Shown one piece after another: positions 52,255-63,419 of a DNA stretch of 64,000 bases (position 1 is the first letter of the stretch; the number at the start of each line of letters is the position of its first letter). The stretch comes from Polynucleobacter nymphae (GTDB lineage Bacteria; Pseudomonadota; Gammaproteobacteria; Burkholderiales; Burkholderiaceae), in NCBI RefSeq assembly GCF_018882155.1, contig NZ_JACVPA010000001.1:558001-622000 (forward strand), in the 5' to 3' direction. Under the pieces are notes generated by a model. The model was not told where the DNA came from, made no database searches, and saw only the letters and a program-made list of their open reading frames with translations. The position numbers were made by a program, and so were the translations under genes.

Positions 52255-53751
52255 ATGCGCCATCAATCACCCTCAAGTTGGGCTGCAATCTGCGTTTGCA
52301 TAGCAGCGCTAGTGCATTTTGCCCTGGGTTTTTCAGTTGAATTTTCGGTTGATGAAGCCCATTACGCACTATATGCCCAGCATTTAGCTTGGAGCTATTT
52401 TGATCACCCGCCATTGGTAGGTTGGATACAGTGGCCGCTGGTTACCCTCACCTCTTCGGAAGGTTTCATTCGTTTAGTTCCCGAACTACTTTGGGTCATC
52501 TCTTGTCTTTTGGTTTACCAACTGACGTTGGAGATTCATCACTTCATTCAGGGACGTAACTCAGGTTACCTTACCAGTGCACTACCTTCAGCTAATACCT
52601 GTGGACTGATGGCTGTTCTCACTATCATCGCAGCGCCAATGCCGCACGTACTTGCCATTGGTTTATTGCCAGATACTTTGCTGGCGCCATTAAGTCTTGG
52701 CCTGATGTTCATGGCACTTCGTTGGCTAATTCAAGACCGCTTCACAATTGGGGATTGGCTTTTAACTGGAGTTCTACTGGGATTGGCAGGCTTAAGTAAA
52801 TACACTGCCATCTTTACTGCTTTTGCTTTACTACTTGTATTTATTAGCGCCCGCAGAAAACCATGGCTTGGAAAAATAGGTTTCTGGTTAGCAATCTTGC
52901 TCGCGTTAGTCTTGATAGGTCCAGTCCTCTACTGGAATTGGGCTAACGACTGGGTTTCCTTTAAGTACCAAATCGCCCATGGCAGTGGTGGTGAATGGTT
53001 ATGGCGGAGATTCGGCGCTTTCCTTGGCATTCAAATTGTCGCGTTTGGCCCCTTACTTATTATGGGCAGCTATATCTTTCTTAAAGACTGCATGCATGCA
53101 ACAAAGCTTTCTTTATTGTCCTTGCTTGGGTTCTTCTTCATTCCTTTTGTCATTTTTGCTAGTCTTTCTGGTGGCGGTAGCCTCCCTCACTGGACAACAC
53201 CTGCTTGGTTTTGCTTGGCTCCATTTGCTGGCATTGGTTTAGCTAAAGCGTGGTCTGTTCAGCATAAAACTGTCATACGAATTCTATTTATCTTTCAAAT
53301 TGCACTGTGCATTCTTGGCTTTGGATTTGTTTTATCTGGTGGCATTCCTTCTGCATCGATTAAATCAAATCCGATTGCTGATCTTTATGGCTGGAAAATT
53401 GCCGGGCAAAAAGCTGCCCAATTAAGTCAAGCTACTAAAGCAGATGGTATTGCTGTCCAAAACTGGACCCTAGGTAGCCGTGCTGCTTGGTATGCAAAAC
53501 CGATTCCAGTGTTTATCTTGGATGAAAGAAAAGATCAATTTGACCTTTGGTTTGGACAGCTTCCATTAGGTGCAAATATTCTTCTGATGAATTGGTCTGG
53601 TATGAGCTTCTCACCCCCCGTTGGCAGCAAGTTAGCCTTCGAACGCTGTGAGCCCCTAGACAGCCTGGAAATCCAGCGCTTTGGCCAAGTCTTGTCTAAA
53701 TTTGACTTTAGCCTCTGCAGTAACTGGCAAGGGCCTGCTTCAGCGAAGTAA
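52255..53751 (+). CDS. GT39-family glycosyltransferase (ArnT/PMT-like membrane protein)
   Basis: A 498-residue membrane protein with about eleven helices. The first periplasmic loop reads FSVDEAHYALYAQHLAWSYFDHPPL, containing the catalytic Asp-Glu and the aromatic/His cluster of GT-C fold enzymes such as ArnT, which transfer a sugar from a polyprenyl-phosphate donor in the periplasm. The following genes (flippase-like protein, GT9 transferase, PAP2 phosphatase) form a consistent set for envelope lipid or LPS modification. The sugar and acceptor are unknown. Confidence 0.85.
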   Translation: MRHQSPSSWAAICVCIAALVHFALGFSVEFSVDEAHYALYAQHLAWSYFDHPPLVGWIQWPLVTLTSSEGFIRLVPELLWVISCLLVYQLTLEIHHFIQGRNSGYLTSALPSANTCGLMAVLTIIAAPMPHVLAIGLLPDTLLAPLSLGLMFMALRWLIQDRFTIGDWLLTGVLLGLAGLSKYTAIFTAFALLLVFISARRKPWLGKIGFWLAILLALVLIGPVLYWNWANDWVSFKYQIAHGSGGEWLWRRFGAFLGIQIVAFGPLLIMGSYIFLKDCMHATKLSLLSLLGFFFIPFVIFASLSGGGSLPHWTTPAWFCLAPFAGIGLAKAWSVQHKTVIRILFIFQIALCILGFGFVLSGGIPSASIKSNPIADLYGWKIAGQKAAQLSQATKADGIAVQNWTLGSRAAWYAKPIPVFILDERKDQFDLWFGQLPLGANILLMNWSGMSFSPPVGSKLAFERCEPLDSLEIQRFGQVLSKFDFSLCSNWQGPASAK

Positions 53752-53800
53752 TTATCTTAAATTCAGGACCTTAGGTGCGCAAGGCATTATCCTTACGCCT

Positions 53801-54844
53801 ATGAGTTCAATACCCCAATCCACCCCTAAAACCCCTTCTGGGTGGAAATCAATGCTGAAGCGCGCATGGCCCACCATCCGCATTTTGCTGTCGATTGCAC
53901 TCCTATGGAAAGCAACCAGTGGAATTGACTGGCATACCCTACTCGACTCTGAAATCAAAATGGAGCCGGCCTGGTTAATTGCAGCAGCCCTGGCAATATG
54001 CTCTGCATTTATTTGTGGCGGTTTACGCTGGGGCTTCATCATGCGCAGTGCTGGCTTTCAGGGCAGTCTCAAAAGTTACGTTGCCCTTTATTTCGCAGGT
54101 GGGCTAATTAATCAAGGCCTGCCCAGCACATTGGGTGGTGATAGCTATCGCGCTATTACGGCAACTCACTTTACTGATAGCGATAAGCTTAGCAGCACAA
54201 AAGAATTAGATGAAGAACTACATCATGCAGTTGATCTGGGGCATGCAACACCAAAACTACGCCTTAGTTTTGCGATGACTTTAGTTGATAGACTGCTCGG
54301 CCTTGCTGGCAATAATTTATTAGGCGGTATTGGTTTAATCCTAGGCGGCGCTACTATTGCCACCTGGGGCCAAGATTTAGGTTACGCAGTAATGTGCATC
54401 ATGATTCTTGCTGGGACAATCATCGCTTTGATCTTGGCATGGCCTAAAACAAGAGAGCTACTGCAAAAACTCTTAGACCGCCTACAAATGAATAATGCAA
54501 TGCCAGGAATTCAACTGGCGTTTTCATGGCCGATGAATATCGCCCAGGCCTTATTTGGGGTTGCTATACATAGCTGCATCATTTTGGCATTTAGCTTTTG
54601 CCTGAGAGCCTACGGTGCCGAAGCGCCAATATCGAGTTTGATGATTGGTTTACCAGCACTTAGTTTATTGCTCATGCTCCCGATTAGCATTTCAGGCTGG
54701 GGATTGCGCGAAGCTACCCTGTCCTCCGTATTGGCATTGTGGGGAGTTAATCCCTCTTTAACTGTATTAGCATCTATCAGCTACGGTGCGATCACTGTCT
54801 TATCAGTATTACCCGGTGCATACTTTTTACTAAAACGAAAATAA
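53801..54844 (+). CDS. UPF0104/lysylphosphatidylglycerol synthase transmembrane-domain family protein
   Basis: A 347-residue membrane protein with about eight helices. GLRWGFIMRSAGFQGSLKSYVALYFAGGLINQGLPSTLGGD contains, in its core, the family motif of a membrane loop ending LPSTLGGD, and MLPISISGWGLREATLSS is the other hallmark. Members are proposed to move or bind polyprenyl- or phospho-lipids across the inner membrane. I use the ATG at 53801; the longest frame starts inside the GT39 gene. It lies between two glycosyltransferase genes, so a role in donor supply is likely. Confidence 0.82.
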   Translation: MSSIPQSTPKTPSGWKSMLKRAWPTIRILLSIALLWKATSGIDWHTLLDSEIKMEPAWLIAAALAICSAFICGGLRWGFIMRSAGFQGSLKSYVALYFAGGLINQGLPSTLGGDSYRAITATHFTDSDKLSSTKELDEELHHAVDLGHATPKLRLSFAMTLVDRLLGLAGNNLLGGIGLILGGATIATWGQDLGYAVMCIMILAGTIIALILAWPKTRELLQKLLDRLQMNNAMPGIQLAFSWPMNIAQALFGVAIHSCIILAFSFCLRAYGAEAPISSLMIGLPALSLLLMLPISISGWGLREATLSSVLALWGVNPSLTVLASISYGAITVLSVLPGAYFLLKRK

Positions 54845-54862
54845 TTCTTTCAGAGAAAAACG

Positions 54863-56122
54863 ATGACTATTAGCGTCAATACCATGCGTGCCATCGATCA
54901 TTGGGTCGGTGTACCACTCTGCGCAATTGCTAGCCCATTGGTAGCGCTGATGGATGGCGTGAAAAATATCTTTCATCGTGGACCAGAAGTCCCCAAGAAA
55001 TTACTCTTTATTGAGCTCTCAGAAATGGGTAGTGCGATTTTGGTTGATCCTGCTATGCGTAATGCACAAGCTCGTGGCGCTGAACTATTCTTCTTGATCT
55101 TTAAGAGTAATCGCGCGAGTCTAACTTTACTGAATACCGTCAAGCCAGAAAATATTTTTACAATTGATTCCTCTAGCTTAGGTGGCTTAATTAAAGATAC
55201 CTTGCGATTTTTACTCATCGCCCGTCGTCATCGTATTGACACTGTGATTGATCTGGAGCTCTTTTCACGTTTCACCGCCTTGTTAACTGGCTTATGTGGC
55301 GCCCGGCGTCGTGTGGGTTATCACATCTTTCATGGTGAAGGCTTATGGCGTGGATTTATGCTTACCCGCAAAGTCCACTACAACCCCCATATACACATTA
55401 CCAAGAATTTTCTTTCTTTGATTCATGCGGCTTTTGCTAAACAGATTGAAGTGCCATTCAGCAAAATTCAGATTCCAGATTCTGAAGTACGTCTAGAACA
55501 AGCTGTCATCGATCCGCTAGCGCTTGAAAAAGTTCGTGAGCGAATTGAAAAGTTAGCAAAAGAAGCTGGTATTAGTTATGTCTATGGTAAGAACCGCTTA
55601 ATTTTAATTAACCCAAATGCAAGTGACTTATTACCGCAACGTCGTTGGGCTCAACAACGTTTTTCTGAATTAATTCAAGGGGTGCATCAGCAATACCCAA
55701 GTGATCTTATTTTAATTACTGGCTCTCCTGCTGAATTTGCCTATGTAGAAAAAGTTCGCGTAGTCGCTAATATCCAGAATGCCTTGAACTTTGCGGGTCA
55801 AGTCAGCTTTGCGGAACTACCGCCGCTCTACACCCTCTCAGATGTGATGGTGACCAATGACTCTGGTCCAGGTCACTTTTCTGCCGTAACACCATTAAGA
55901 ACAGTGGTCCTCTTTGGACCAGAAACGCCAGCCCTCTATGGCTCCATAGGAAACTCGATTGCGATCACTGCTAACTTAGCGTGCTCTCCATGTGTGAGCG
56001 CTGCCAATCATCGTAAAACACCATGTCAGGATAATGTTTGCATGCAAGCCATCACCGTAGCCCAAGTCTTAGACAAAGTTGACATCCAATTGCAAGGTGC
56101 GGACCAGGTTAAGGGTCGTTAA
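54863..56122 (+). CDS. GT9-family glycosyltransferase (heptosyltransferase-like)
   Basis: A 419-residue protein of the ADP-heptose:LPS heptosyltransferase family. The N-terminal half has LLFIELSEMGSAILVDPAMR and DTVIDLELFSRFTALLTGLCG; the C-terminal half has RLILINPNASDLLPQRRW, FAGQVSFAELPPLYTLSDVMVTNDSGPGHFSA (in its parts) and VLFGPETPALYG, the nucleotide-sugar binding region. A late Cys group (LACSPCVSAANHRKTPC) is common in this group. It is probably on the cytoplasmic face of the inner membrane. Acceptor unknown. Confidence 0.87.
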   Translation: MTISVNTMRAIDHWVGVPLCAIASPLVALMDGVKNIFHRGPEVPKKLLFIELSEMGSAILVDPAMRNAQARGAELFFLIFKSNRASLTLLNTVKPENIFTIDSSSLGGLIKDTLRFLLIARRHRIDTVIDLELFSRFTALLTGLCGARRRVGYHIFHGEGLWRGFMLTRKVHYNPHIHITKNFLSLIHAAFAKQIEVPFSKIQIPDSEVRLEQAVIDPLALEKVRERIEKLAKEAGISYVYGKNRLILINPNASDLLPQRRWAQQRFSELIQGVHQQYPSDLILITGSPAEFAYVEKVRVVANIQNALNFAGQVSFAELPPLYTLSDVMVTNDSGPGHFSAVTPLRTVVLFGPETPALYGSIGNSIAITANLACSPCVSAANHRKTPCQDNVCMQAITVAQVLDKVDIQLQGADQVKGR

Positions 56123-56127
56123 TTGAA

Positions 56128-56913
56128 ATGAGTAACAAAGTAATTCCGACATTAGTCTGGTTTGTTCCACTAGCCCCACTTGCTATCGCATTTGCAATCT
56201 ATTCTGGTGAATTTCAAAGTAGTAGCTTTTTATTTATCAATCAATTAGCACAATTGCTGCCAGATACACTGTGGGCGTGGCTCACATTTGTAGGTAACGG
56301 ATGGGGAGTCTTTGCCATTGCGTTTCCGCTTCTCTTGCTGGCACCCCGTGTATTGACTGCCGGGATTATTGCAGGTGCTATCTCAGCAATCGTAAGTACT
56401 TCCTTAAAAAACTATTTTGATCTCCCAAGGCCAGCTGGAGTGCTAGAGGCTGGTAGCTTTTATCGCTTGGGTGAACCGCTACTTCAAAAATCGTTCCCGT
56501 CTGGGCATACCTTAACGGCTTTTGCTGTAGCAACAGCCTTATATTTTTCTTGCGATAAAGATAAACGTAAGCCAATGTTGCTTCTGTTTGTTGTTGCAGC
56601 CTTAGTTGGTTTGTCGCGCAGCGCTGTTGGAGCACACTGGCTAACGGATGTATTCGGTGGTGCAGGATTTGGAATATGGTGTGGAATATTGGGAGCTCTA
56701 TTAGCAAACTCTATTCCTGAAAGATATTTTGCCCTTAAGGGCGCCTGGTTACGTCTAGTAGCAATTGGCGGTGTGACTGCTATTTACGCTCATCTGACAC
56801 AAATCATAGATCACGAGCTTAATCTGCCGCTTCAGTACGCATCTATAGCCATACTACTAATTACCTTGGCTTTTTTTATTAAAGCACAACTAACTCCATC
56901 GCTCACCAGATGA
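56128..56913 (+). CDS. PAP2-family membrane phosphatase
   Basis: A 261-residue membrane protein with five or six helices and the three acid-phosphatase motifs: KNYFDLPRP, PSGHTLTAF and SRSAVGAHWLTDVFGG. Enzymes of this kind remove phosphate from lipid phosphates, such as undecaprenyl pyrophosphate, or transfer it to LPS. It closes the GT39-UPF0104-GT9 set, five bases after the GT9 gene, and probably recycles a polyprenyl carrier used by that set. Confidence 0.9.
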   Translation: MSNKVIPTLVWFVPLAPLAIAFAIYSGEFQSSSFLFINQLAQLLPDTLWAWLTFVGNGWGVFAIAFPLLLLAPRVLTAGIIAGAISAIVSTSLKNYFDLPRPAGVLEAGSFYRLGEPLLQKSFPSGHTLTAFAVATALYFSCDKDKRKPMLLLFVVAALVGLSRSAVGAHWLTDVFGGAGFGIWCGILGALLANSIPERYFALKGAWLRLVAIGGVTAIYAHLTQIIDHELNLPLQYASIAILLITLAFFIKAQLTPSLTR

Positions 56914-56925
56914 GAGTGATGCACC

Positions 56926-57795
56926 ATGTTTAGTTATCGACACGCGTTTCATGCTGGCAGTCATGCCGACATTCTCAAGCATTTAACCCTGATTCATTTA
57001 GTTGAATATCTCCAGGAAAAGCCTGGCGCCCTGACGATCATCGACACCCATGCTGGAGCTGGTATCTATAGTCTGAAAGATGGCTTTGCTGCCGTGAGTA
57101 AAGAGGCTGAAGGCGGGATATTGAAACTACTCCAATTTATTGAGGCAGGCAATCCAACTGCACAGAGTGTTAAAAAATATTTAGAACTTATTCAAGCAGA
57201 AAACGTGGGGGCTGAACTTGCCAGCTATCCTGGCTCACCTTTTATTTTGGCTCGCTTACTCAGACCGCAGGATCGCCTCAAATTATTTGAACTACATCCC
57301 AAAGAGATTGATGTTCTGCGACACAATGTTAGCCAGTTAAAACAGGAAAAACAGATTGATGTTTATGCCGAAGATAGTTTTGCTAGGCTCAAAGGCTTAC
57401 TGCCACCACCAAGTAGACGTGGTCTAGTGCTGATTGACCCTTCTTATGAGGATAAGCAAGACTACCGCTATCTTGAAGTAGCTCTAGAAGAAGCTTTGCA
57501 ACGGTTTGCTACTGGCTGCTATGCGATTTGGTACCCCATGCTCTCTCGAAGAGAATCCGCAGCGCTACCAGATCGTTTGAAGAAAATTGTGGCAAGCCAT
57601 CAACGTTCATGGCTACATACAGAATTAAGGGTTGAGAATGCGCCTGGTGAGCGTCGCCTTCAGGCTAGCGGTATGTTCATCATTAATCCGCCATGGACTC
57701 TAGAAAAACATTTGGCAGAGGCTTTGCCTGCTCTTACTAAAGCATTAGGTATCAATGGTGGCGCTCAATTTTTGCTGAAAAGTTTTGAAGCTTAA
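56926..57795 (+). CDS. rlmJ: 23S rRNA (adenine(2030)-N6)-methyltransferase RlmJ
   Basis: A 289-residue SAM-dependent methyltransferase. The start MFSYRHAFHAGSHADILKH is the RlmJ signature; the SAM site reads IIDTHAGAGIYSL and the catalytic motif is VLIDPSYEDKQDY (DPPY-type). It methylates A2030 in 23S rRNA before the ribosome is complete. It follows the PAP2 gene by 12 bases but is unrelated in function, so probable read-through only. Confidence 0.95.
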   Translation: MFSYRHAFHAGSHADILKHLTLIHLVEYLQEKPGALTIIDTHAGAGIYSLKDGFAAVSKEAEGGILKLLQFIEAGNPTAQSVKKYLELIQAENVGAELASYPGSPFILARLLRPQDRLKLFELHPKEIDVLRHNVSQLKQEKQIDVYAEDSFARLKGLLPPPSRRGLVLIDPSYEDKQDYRYLEVALEEALQRFATGCYAIWYPMLSRRESAALPDRLKKIVASHQRSWLHTELRVENAPGERRLQASGMFIINPPWTLEKHLAEALPALTKALGINGGAQFLLKSFEA

Positions 57796-57816
57796 GTAAT
57801 TTATTTAAAGCTATTT

Positions 57817-58452
57817 TTAGTCACGAATATCAATCATGATTTCATTACGACGCATAAAAGGTAAAGTCCAAGGAGGGTTATAGCGTGCAAACTTCGGTGC
57901 ACTAGCTGCCTGAAGATTTTTTGCCTTCATCCACTCCTCTAGCTCTAGAGTTCTTTCGGAAACCTTGTTCTCATTGTAAAAACCAGTAAAGCCAATCACT
58001 GCTCGCTTTACCGCTGGAATCTGCCGAAGCTGTACTTTAGGATTTAGGGGTTTTGGCAAGCTTTCCATAGTGTATTCAGAAGGCATCACAAAGGAAATAA
58101 TCCATTGACCAGCGTTTGATTCAATAGTGACTGGAGAAGTCATGGCAATCTTTGCGCTTTTGGGCGCCTGCCCTTCAATTACCACTGGTGAAGTCATGGC
58201 AATTTTTTCGCTCACTTGGTTCTGCCCAAAGATATAGGCGGCAATTAGTCGAAAACCCTGGCTCGAGGCCTCATCCAAATTACCTTCCACTTTCACCTCA
58301 GCCAAAATCATGGGCGCATAGAATCTGAGTTCAAAAGGAGGTGTTTTTTCAAGAATAGAAAATTGAGGTTCTTCAGTGGCCATTACCGCCCCCGTAAAAG
58401 TCAGTGCAATAACAGCCAGAATAATTCTGATTAGAAGCTGCTGTAAACACAT
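57817..58452 (-). CDS. SOUL heme-binding family protein, exported
   Basis: A 211-residue protein with an N-terminal signal-like helix (LIRIILAVIALTFTGAVMA) and the SOUL domain: PPFELRFYAPMILAEVKVEG, two copies of IAMTSPV (EKIAMTSPVVIE and AKIAMTSPVTIE), and VKRAVIGFTGFYNENKVSE. The SOUL family binds heme or porphyrin in eukaryotes; the bacterial function is unknown. Its start codon directly follows the stop of the LD-carboxypeptidase gene. Confidence 0.88.
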   Translation of the reverse strand: MCLQQLLIRIILAVIALTFTGAVMATEEPQFSILEKTPPFELRFYAPMILAEVKVEGNLDEASSQGFRLIAAYIFGQNQVSEKIAMTSPVVIEGQAPKSAKIAMTSPVTIESNAGQWIISFVMPSEYTMESLPKPLNPKVQLRQIPAVKRAVIGFTGFYNENKVSERTLELEEWMKAKNLQAASAPKFARYNPPWTLPFMRRNEIMIDIRD

Positions 58453-60316
<1,864 letters not shown>

Positions 60317-60352
60317 TCAGATCTATCAATAGTAATACTGGAATTCTCCAGA

Positions 60353-61006
60353 TTATCGAATACCTATCAGTTTATGGGATTGGAGACTCAATCTCCAAAG
60401 TGGGCGTTTCTGGCAAAGATTCACGGCTAATGCGGTATTCATTTTAAGATTTGGTCCATCCATTGGTTGCAAGAAGCGATTGCGATAATCCATCTTCTCA
60501 AAACGTGCTAATAACTTTTCCAAAGAGTCGTGTCCTTCTTGGGGTATTACTAACTTCAGCTCATTAGCTTGGAGAACAATCAAATCAGAGCCTGCTTTAG
60601 GGCTGACACAAACCCAATCGACGCCTTTTGGAACCTTGATAGTGCCATTTGTTTCAATTGCAAGCTCGAAACCTTTTTGATGCAGCTTGGTAATTAGCTG
60701 TTCATCTAATTGTAAAAGCGGCTCGCCACCAGTAAAGACTACATAGCGCTGTTGAGGTCCTGCTGAAGTACTTCTCCATGAAGACTCGATTACATTCGCC
60801 AAGTCTTGAGCAGTTTCAAACTTACCGCCACCATCGCCATCGCTACCTACAAAATCGGTATCGCAAAATTTACAGACTGCAGTTGCTCGATCTTCCTCGC
60901 GGCCACTCCATAAATTACAACCAGCAAAACGGCAAAACACTGCAGCGCGTCCAGCATGGGCACCTTCGCCTTGCAGTGTTGGAAAGAGTTCTTTAACGGT
61001 ATACAT
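60353..61006 (-). CDS. queE: 7-carboxy-7-deazaguanine synthase QueE (radical SAM)
   Basis: A 217-residue radical SAM enzyme that contracts the QueD product into 7-carboxy-7-deazaguanine. The cluster cysteines are Cys30, Cys45 and Cys48, spaced CX14CX2C instead of the standard CX3CX2C, with the insert NLWSGREEDRATAV. This arrangement is the one known from Burkholderia QueE. VVFTGGEPLLQLD and AIETNGTIKVP are the SAM-binding strands. The start codon is the ATG at 61006. QueC and QueF are not in the window. Confidence 0.94.
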   Translation of the reverse strand: MYTVKELFPTLQGEGAHAGRAAVFCRFAGCNLWSGREEDRATAVCKFCDTDFVGSDGDGGGKFETAQDLANVIESSWRSTSAGPQQRYVVFTGGEPLLQLDEQLITKLHQKGFELAIETNGTIKVPKGVDWVCVSPKAGSDLIVLQANELKLVIPQEGHDSLEKLLARFEKMDYRNRFLQPMDGPNLKMNTALAVNLCQKRPLWRLSLQSHKLIGIR

Positions 61007-61034
61007 AACAGTGCGCCTATTTTAAGCGCTTTAC

Positions 61035-61739
61035 TTACTTCCAGGAGACAAGCTCCCACTCAAGATAATCTTCCCAGTAAGCGTTAGCCCAATAGATCCC
61101 AGGAGTGATATAACGCCCATATCCCCAGCGGATAACCCAACGCCCAATCTCAGGGGCAAGCCAAATATCCTCTTGGCGATAATTACGCACCCTAAATAGA
61201 TCATTACTCTCAAAATAGGGGGCTACGTTCTGATATTTTAAAGTCAAAAACTGCCCTGCTGGTACCGTCATTTGCTCCCACTGAATTGCAGTGACTTCCA
61301 TTGCCCAGGAGTAACTAGAGCTAGGGTAGCCGGGAACTTGGTACCGGGTTTGAAAAAATCCCGTCCACTTAGGAAGTAATTGCTCAGGCCAAGTAGGGAT
61401 TGCTTGTTGAAATAATAGCGGAGGACTCCAATGGGGATCTTGCAAAATATACCCCCAGGGAGATTGAATCTCGTCAGGCAAACGGCCTGCTTTTACTCCA
61501 GTGCGTTCTATACGTACTTCTTTATCAACTGCCACTACTCTTTCGGTAACAGTGTCGACTACTGCCTGATTAAAAACATTGCGTACTGTATATACCCACT
61601 CTTGGCCTACTTTTGGTGGCCTTACTTTAGGGGCGACTTCTGGTGAAGGTAAAGCAACTCCTGCAGGATAGGGTTGATAAGAAATACACCCTGTCAGAAT
61701 GACCGTTAGCAATACTGGTAGTAGACGCGGAAAATTCAT
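61035..61739 (-). CDS. Lipoprotein, unknown function
   Basis: A 234-residue lipoprotein. From the ATG at 61739 it begins MNFPRLLPVLLTVILTGC, with a lipobox LTGC and a lipid-anchored Cys18. The mature part has a Pro-rich spacer, then a beta-rich domain with many Trp and Tyr (EWVYTVRNVFNQAVVDTVTE, FQTRYQVPGYPSSSYSWAM, GRWVIRWGYGRYITPGIYW). It seems to be a single-domain envelope protein. I recognise no family. The upstream neighbour is the DUF455 gene, 19 bases away on the same strand. Confidence 0.7.
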   Translation of the reverse strand: MNFPRLLPVLLTVILTGCISYQPYPAGVALPSPEVAPKVRPPKVGQEWVYTVRNVFNQAVVDTVTERVVAVDKEVRIERTGVKAGRLPDEIQSPWGYILQDPHWSPPLLFQQAIPTWPEQLLPKWTGFFQTRYQVPGYPSSSYSWAMEVTAIQWEQMTVPAGQFLTLKYQNVAPYFESNDLFRVRNYRQEDIWLAPEIGRWVIRWGYGRYITPGIYWANAYWEDYLEWELVSWK

Positions 61740-61758
61740 ACACTCCCCAAGTTTTGAA

Positions 61759-62556
61759 TTATGTTCCAAGCAGGCTTAATTCTTCAGCAGTAAATCCAGC
61801 TTGTTTACGAGCCTCTATGTTGAATGGACCTCTTAATATAGGAGCGCAGTATTGTCTTGCTAACTCTTTGTACGTTGCAATCGGAGATAAGTTCTTCTTG
61901 GCACATAAAAAATTAAACCATTGATTACCAATCAGAACGTGCCCTACTTCATCCCTGAGAATAATTTCCAATATTTCAACGACTTGTTGATCTTTAATTT
62001 GCTTAAAACGATCTCGAATGGCTGGAACAGCATCTAAACCTCTCGCCTCCATGGTCCGAGGGACTAGAGCCATTCTGGCAATCACCGCATCTGTTGTTCT
62101 CTCAACCATTTCCCATAGACTGTTGTGGGCCGGGAAATCACCGTAGGTAACGCCAACAGATTGCAGATGACTCTCAATCAAACTGAAATGGTAAGCCTCT
62201 TCTTTAGCAACCTTTAACCAATCCACATAATATTGGGCAGGCATATTAGCAAATCGCCAAATTGCATCAAGCGCAAGATTCATTGCATTAAATTCAATAT
62301 GCGCAAGTGAGTGGAGCAGAGAGAGCCTGCCCTCAAGAGTATCCATTTTTCTTTTGGGAACAGTCAATGGCGGAACCAACACTGGCTTTGATGGACGCCC
62401 AGGAAGAATAAGTCCTTGTGAACTTAAATCAGCAGAAACATCTAGATCAATACATTGACGATGGTAATCATCAAACAATTGCTGCACCCGCTCAACCTTA
62501 ATTTTCGGAAGAGTGATTGCTAATAGTTCAAGGGCGGTTTGACGTAACTCAGGCAT
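61759..62556 (-). CDS. DUF455 ferritin-like protein
   Basis: A 265-residue protein with a four-helix ferritin-like core. The pattern LLHSLAHIEFNAMNLALDAIWRF, EEAYHFSLIESHLQSVG and LRDEVGHVLIGNQWF supplies the Glu and His residues for a di-iron site, as in MiaE-like tRNA hydroxylases. The DUF455 family itself has no proven reaction. It is the last chromosomal gene before the island edge; the guaA 3' end lies 22 bases upstream of its start. Confidence 0.85.
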   Translation of the reverse strand: MPELRQTALELLAITLPKIKVERVQQLFDDYHRQCIDLDVSADLSSQGLILPGRPSKPVLVPPLTVPKRKMDTLEGRLSLLHSLAHIEFNAMNLALDAIWRFANMPAQYYVDWLKVAKEEAYHFSLIESHLQSVGVTYGDFPAHNSLWEMVERTTDAVIARMALVPRTMEARGLDAVPAIRDRFKQIKDQQVVEILEIILRDEVGHVLIGNQWFNFLCAKKNLSPIATYKELARQYCAPILRGPFNIEARKQAGFTAEELSLLGT

Positions 62557-62577
62557 CTAGGGTGAAAACTAAAAGTG

Positions 62578-62600
62578 TTATTCCCACTCAATCGTTGCAT
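62578..62600 (-). other. Remnant 3' end of guaA, probable attachment site at a genomic-island edge
   Basis: On the minus strand the bases read the codons for A-T-I-E-W-E and a stop, exactly the conserved C-terminus of GMP synthase, but the frame upstream (FFTY and beyond) is unrelated. No other part of guaA is in the window. The 3' end of guaA is a known integration target for tyrosine-recombinase islands, which leave such a duplicated gene end at one border. The duplicated core is about 21 bases long. Confidence 0.65.
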
Positions 62601-62650
62601 AGGTAAAAAACTCGATATTTAAGGGTCTTACAGCACACCAAATCATCTGT

Positions 62651-62673
62651 GTGTAAGTTTTGCGTGACTTTTT
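62651..62673 (+). repeat. Imperfect direct repeat, copy 1
   Basis: A 23-base unit starting GTGTAAG and continuing TTTTGCGTGACTTTTT. It equals the unit at 63590 at 19 of 23 positions, in the same orientation. It lies next to the guaA remnant and before the methyltransferase gene. Confidence 0.4.
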
Positions 62674-62780
62674 TATTCGTTTTTGTAGTAGCATAGCCTT
62701 ACGTAACCTATTGTGCTTATTAGATTTTACATGTTTATGGTTACGCATTGCACTACTAAACGGAAAACAATGAGAGAGCA

Positions 62781-63419
62781 ATGAACAGCTCAACATATAA
62801 CTTCACTAACAGCTGGTTTGAAAGCGATGCAAAAGGAGTGTGGGATTTCCTAATTCCGCAAATAAACCCAACTAAAATACTAGAGGTTGGCTCTTACGAA
62901 GGAGCCAGTACTTGCTACCTCATTGAAAAACTTGCGGCTTCGAAAGAAATAGAAATTCATTGTATCGATACCTGGGAAGGTGGAGTAGAGCATAAAAAAG
63001 GGGGTGTTGCTGAAGTGGATATGTCTGATGTTGAAAAGCGATTTCACCACAATACTAAAATGGCGATCAGCAAAGTTGAAAACACTGTTGAGCTTATGCT
63101 TCACAAAGGATTTAGTGATGTAGCATTATCAAAGTTAATTACTGACGGCAAGCAAGGATATTTCGATTTTATCTACGTTGATGGTTCGCACCAAGCAACC
63201 GACGTTTTATGTGACGCACTTCTTGGTTTTAGATTATTAAAGAATAATGGGGTGATAGCTTTTGACGATTATTTGTGGCAAGAAGAACTAGCGTATGGGA
63301 CTGACCCAATACGTTGCCCAAAAACAGCTATTGATGCCTTTACTAATATTTATTGCAGAAAGATTAGAATTATTAGAGCACCACTCTATCAGCTATACGT
63401 TCAAAAAATCAGTGATTAA
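62781..63419 (+). CDS. SAM-dependent methyltransferase (Methyltransf_24-like), island gene
   Basis: A 212-residue Rossmann-fold methyltransferase: motif I ILEVGSYEGASTCYLIEKL, an acidic IHCIDTWEGG strand end, YFDFIYVDGSHQATDVLCDA and GVIAFDDYLWQEELAYG. This matches class I methyltransferases of the type-24 group, often found in polysaccharide or natural-product clusters. GAGAG lies shortly before the ATG. Base composition is clearly more AT-rich than in the chromosome to the left, consistent with recent transfer. Substrate unknown. Confidence 0.8.
   Translation: MNSSTYNFTNSWFESDAKGVWDFLIPQINPTKILEVGSYEGASTCYLIEKLAASKEIEIHCIDTWEGGVEHKKGGVAEVDMSDVEKRFHHNTKMAISKVENTVELMLHKGFSDVALSKLITDGKQGYFDFIYVDGSHQATDVLCDALLGFRLLKNNGVIAFDDYLWQEELAYGTDPIRCPKTAIDAFTNIYCRKIRIIRAPLYQLYVQKISD

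Noticed and set aside
62578-62796. A 72-residue minus-strand frame starting at 62796
   Set aside because: Its last six residues are the guaA end and the rest is basic low-complexity sequence with no ribosome site, so it is better explained as a junction product of island integration.
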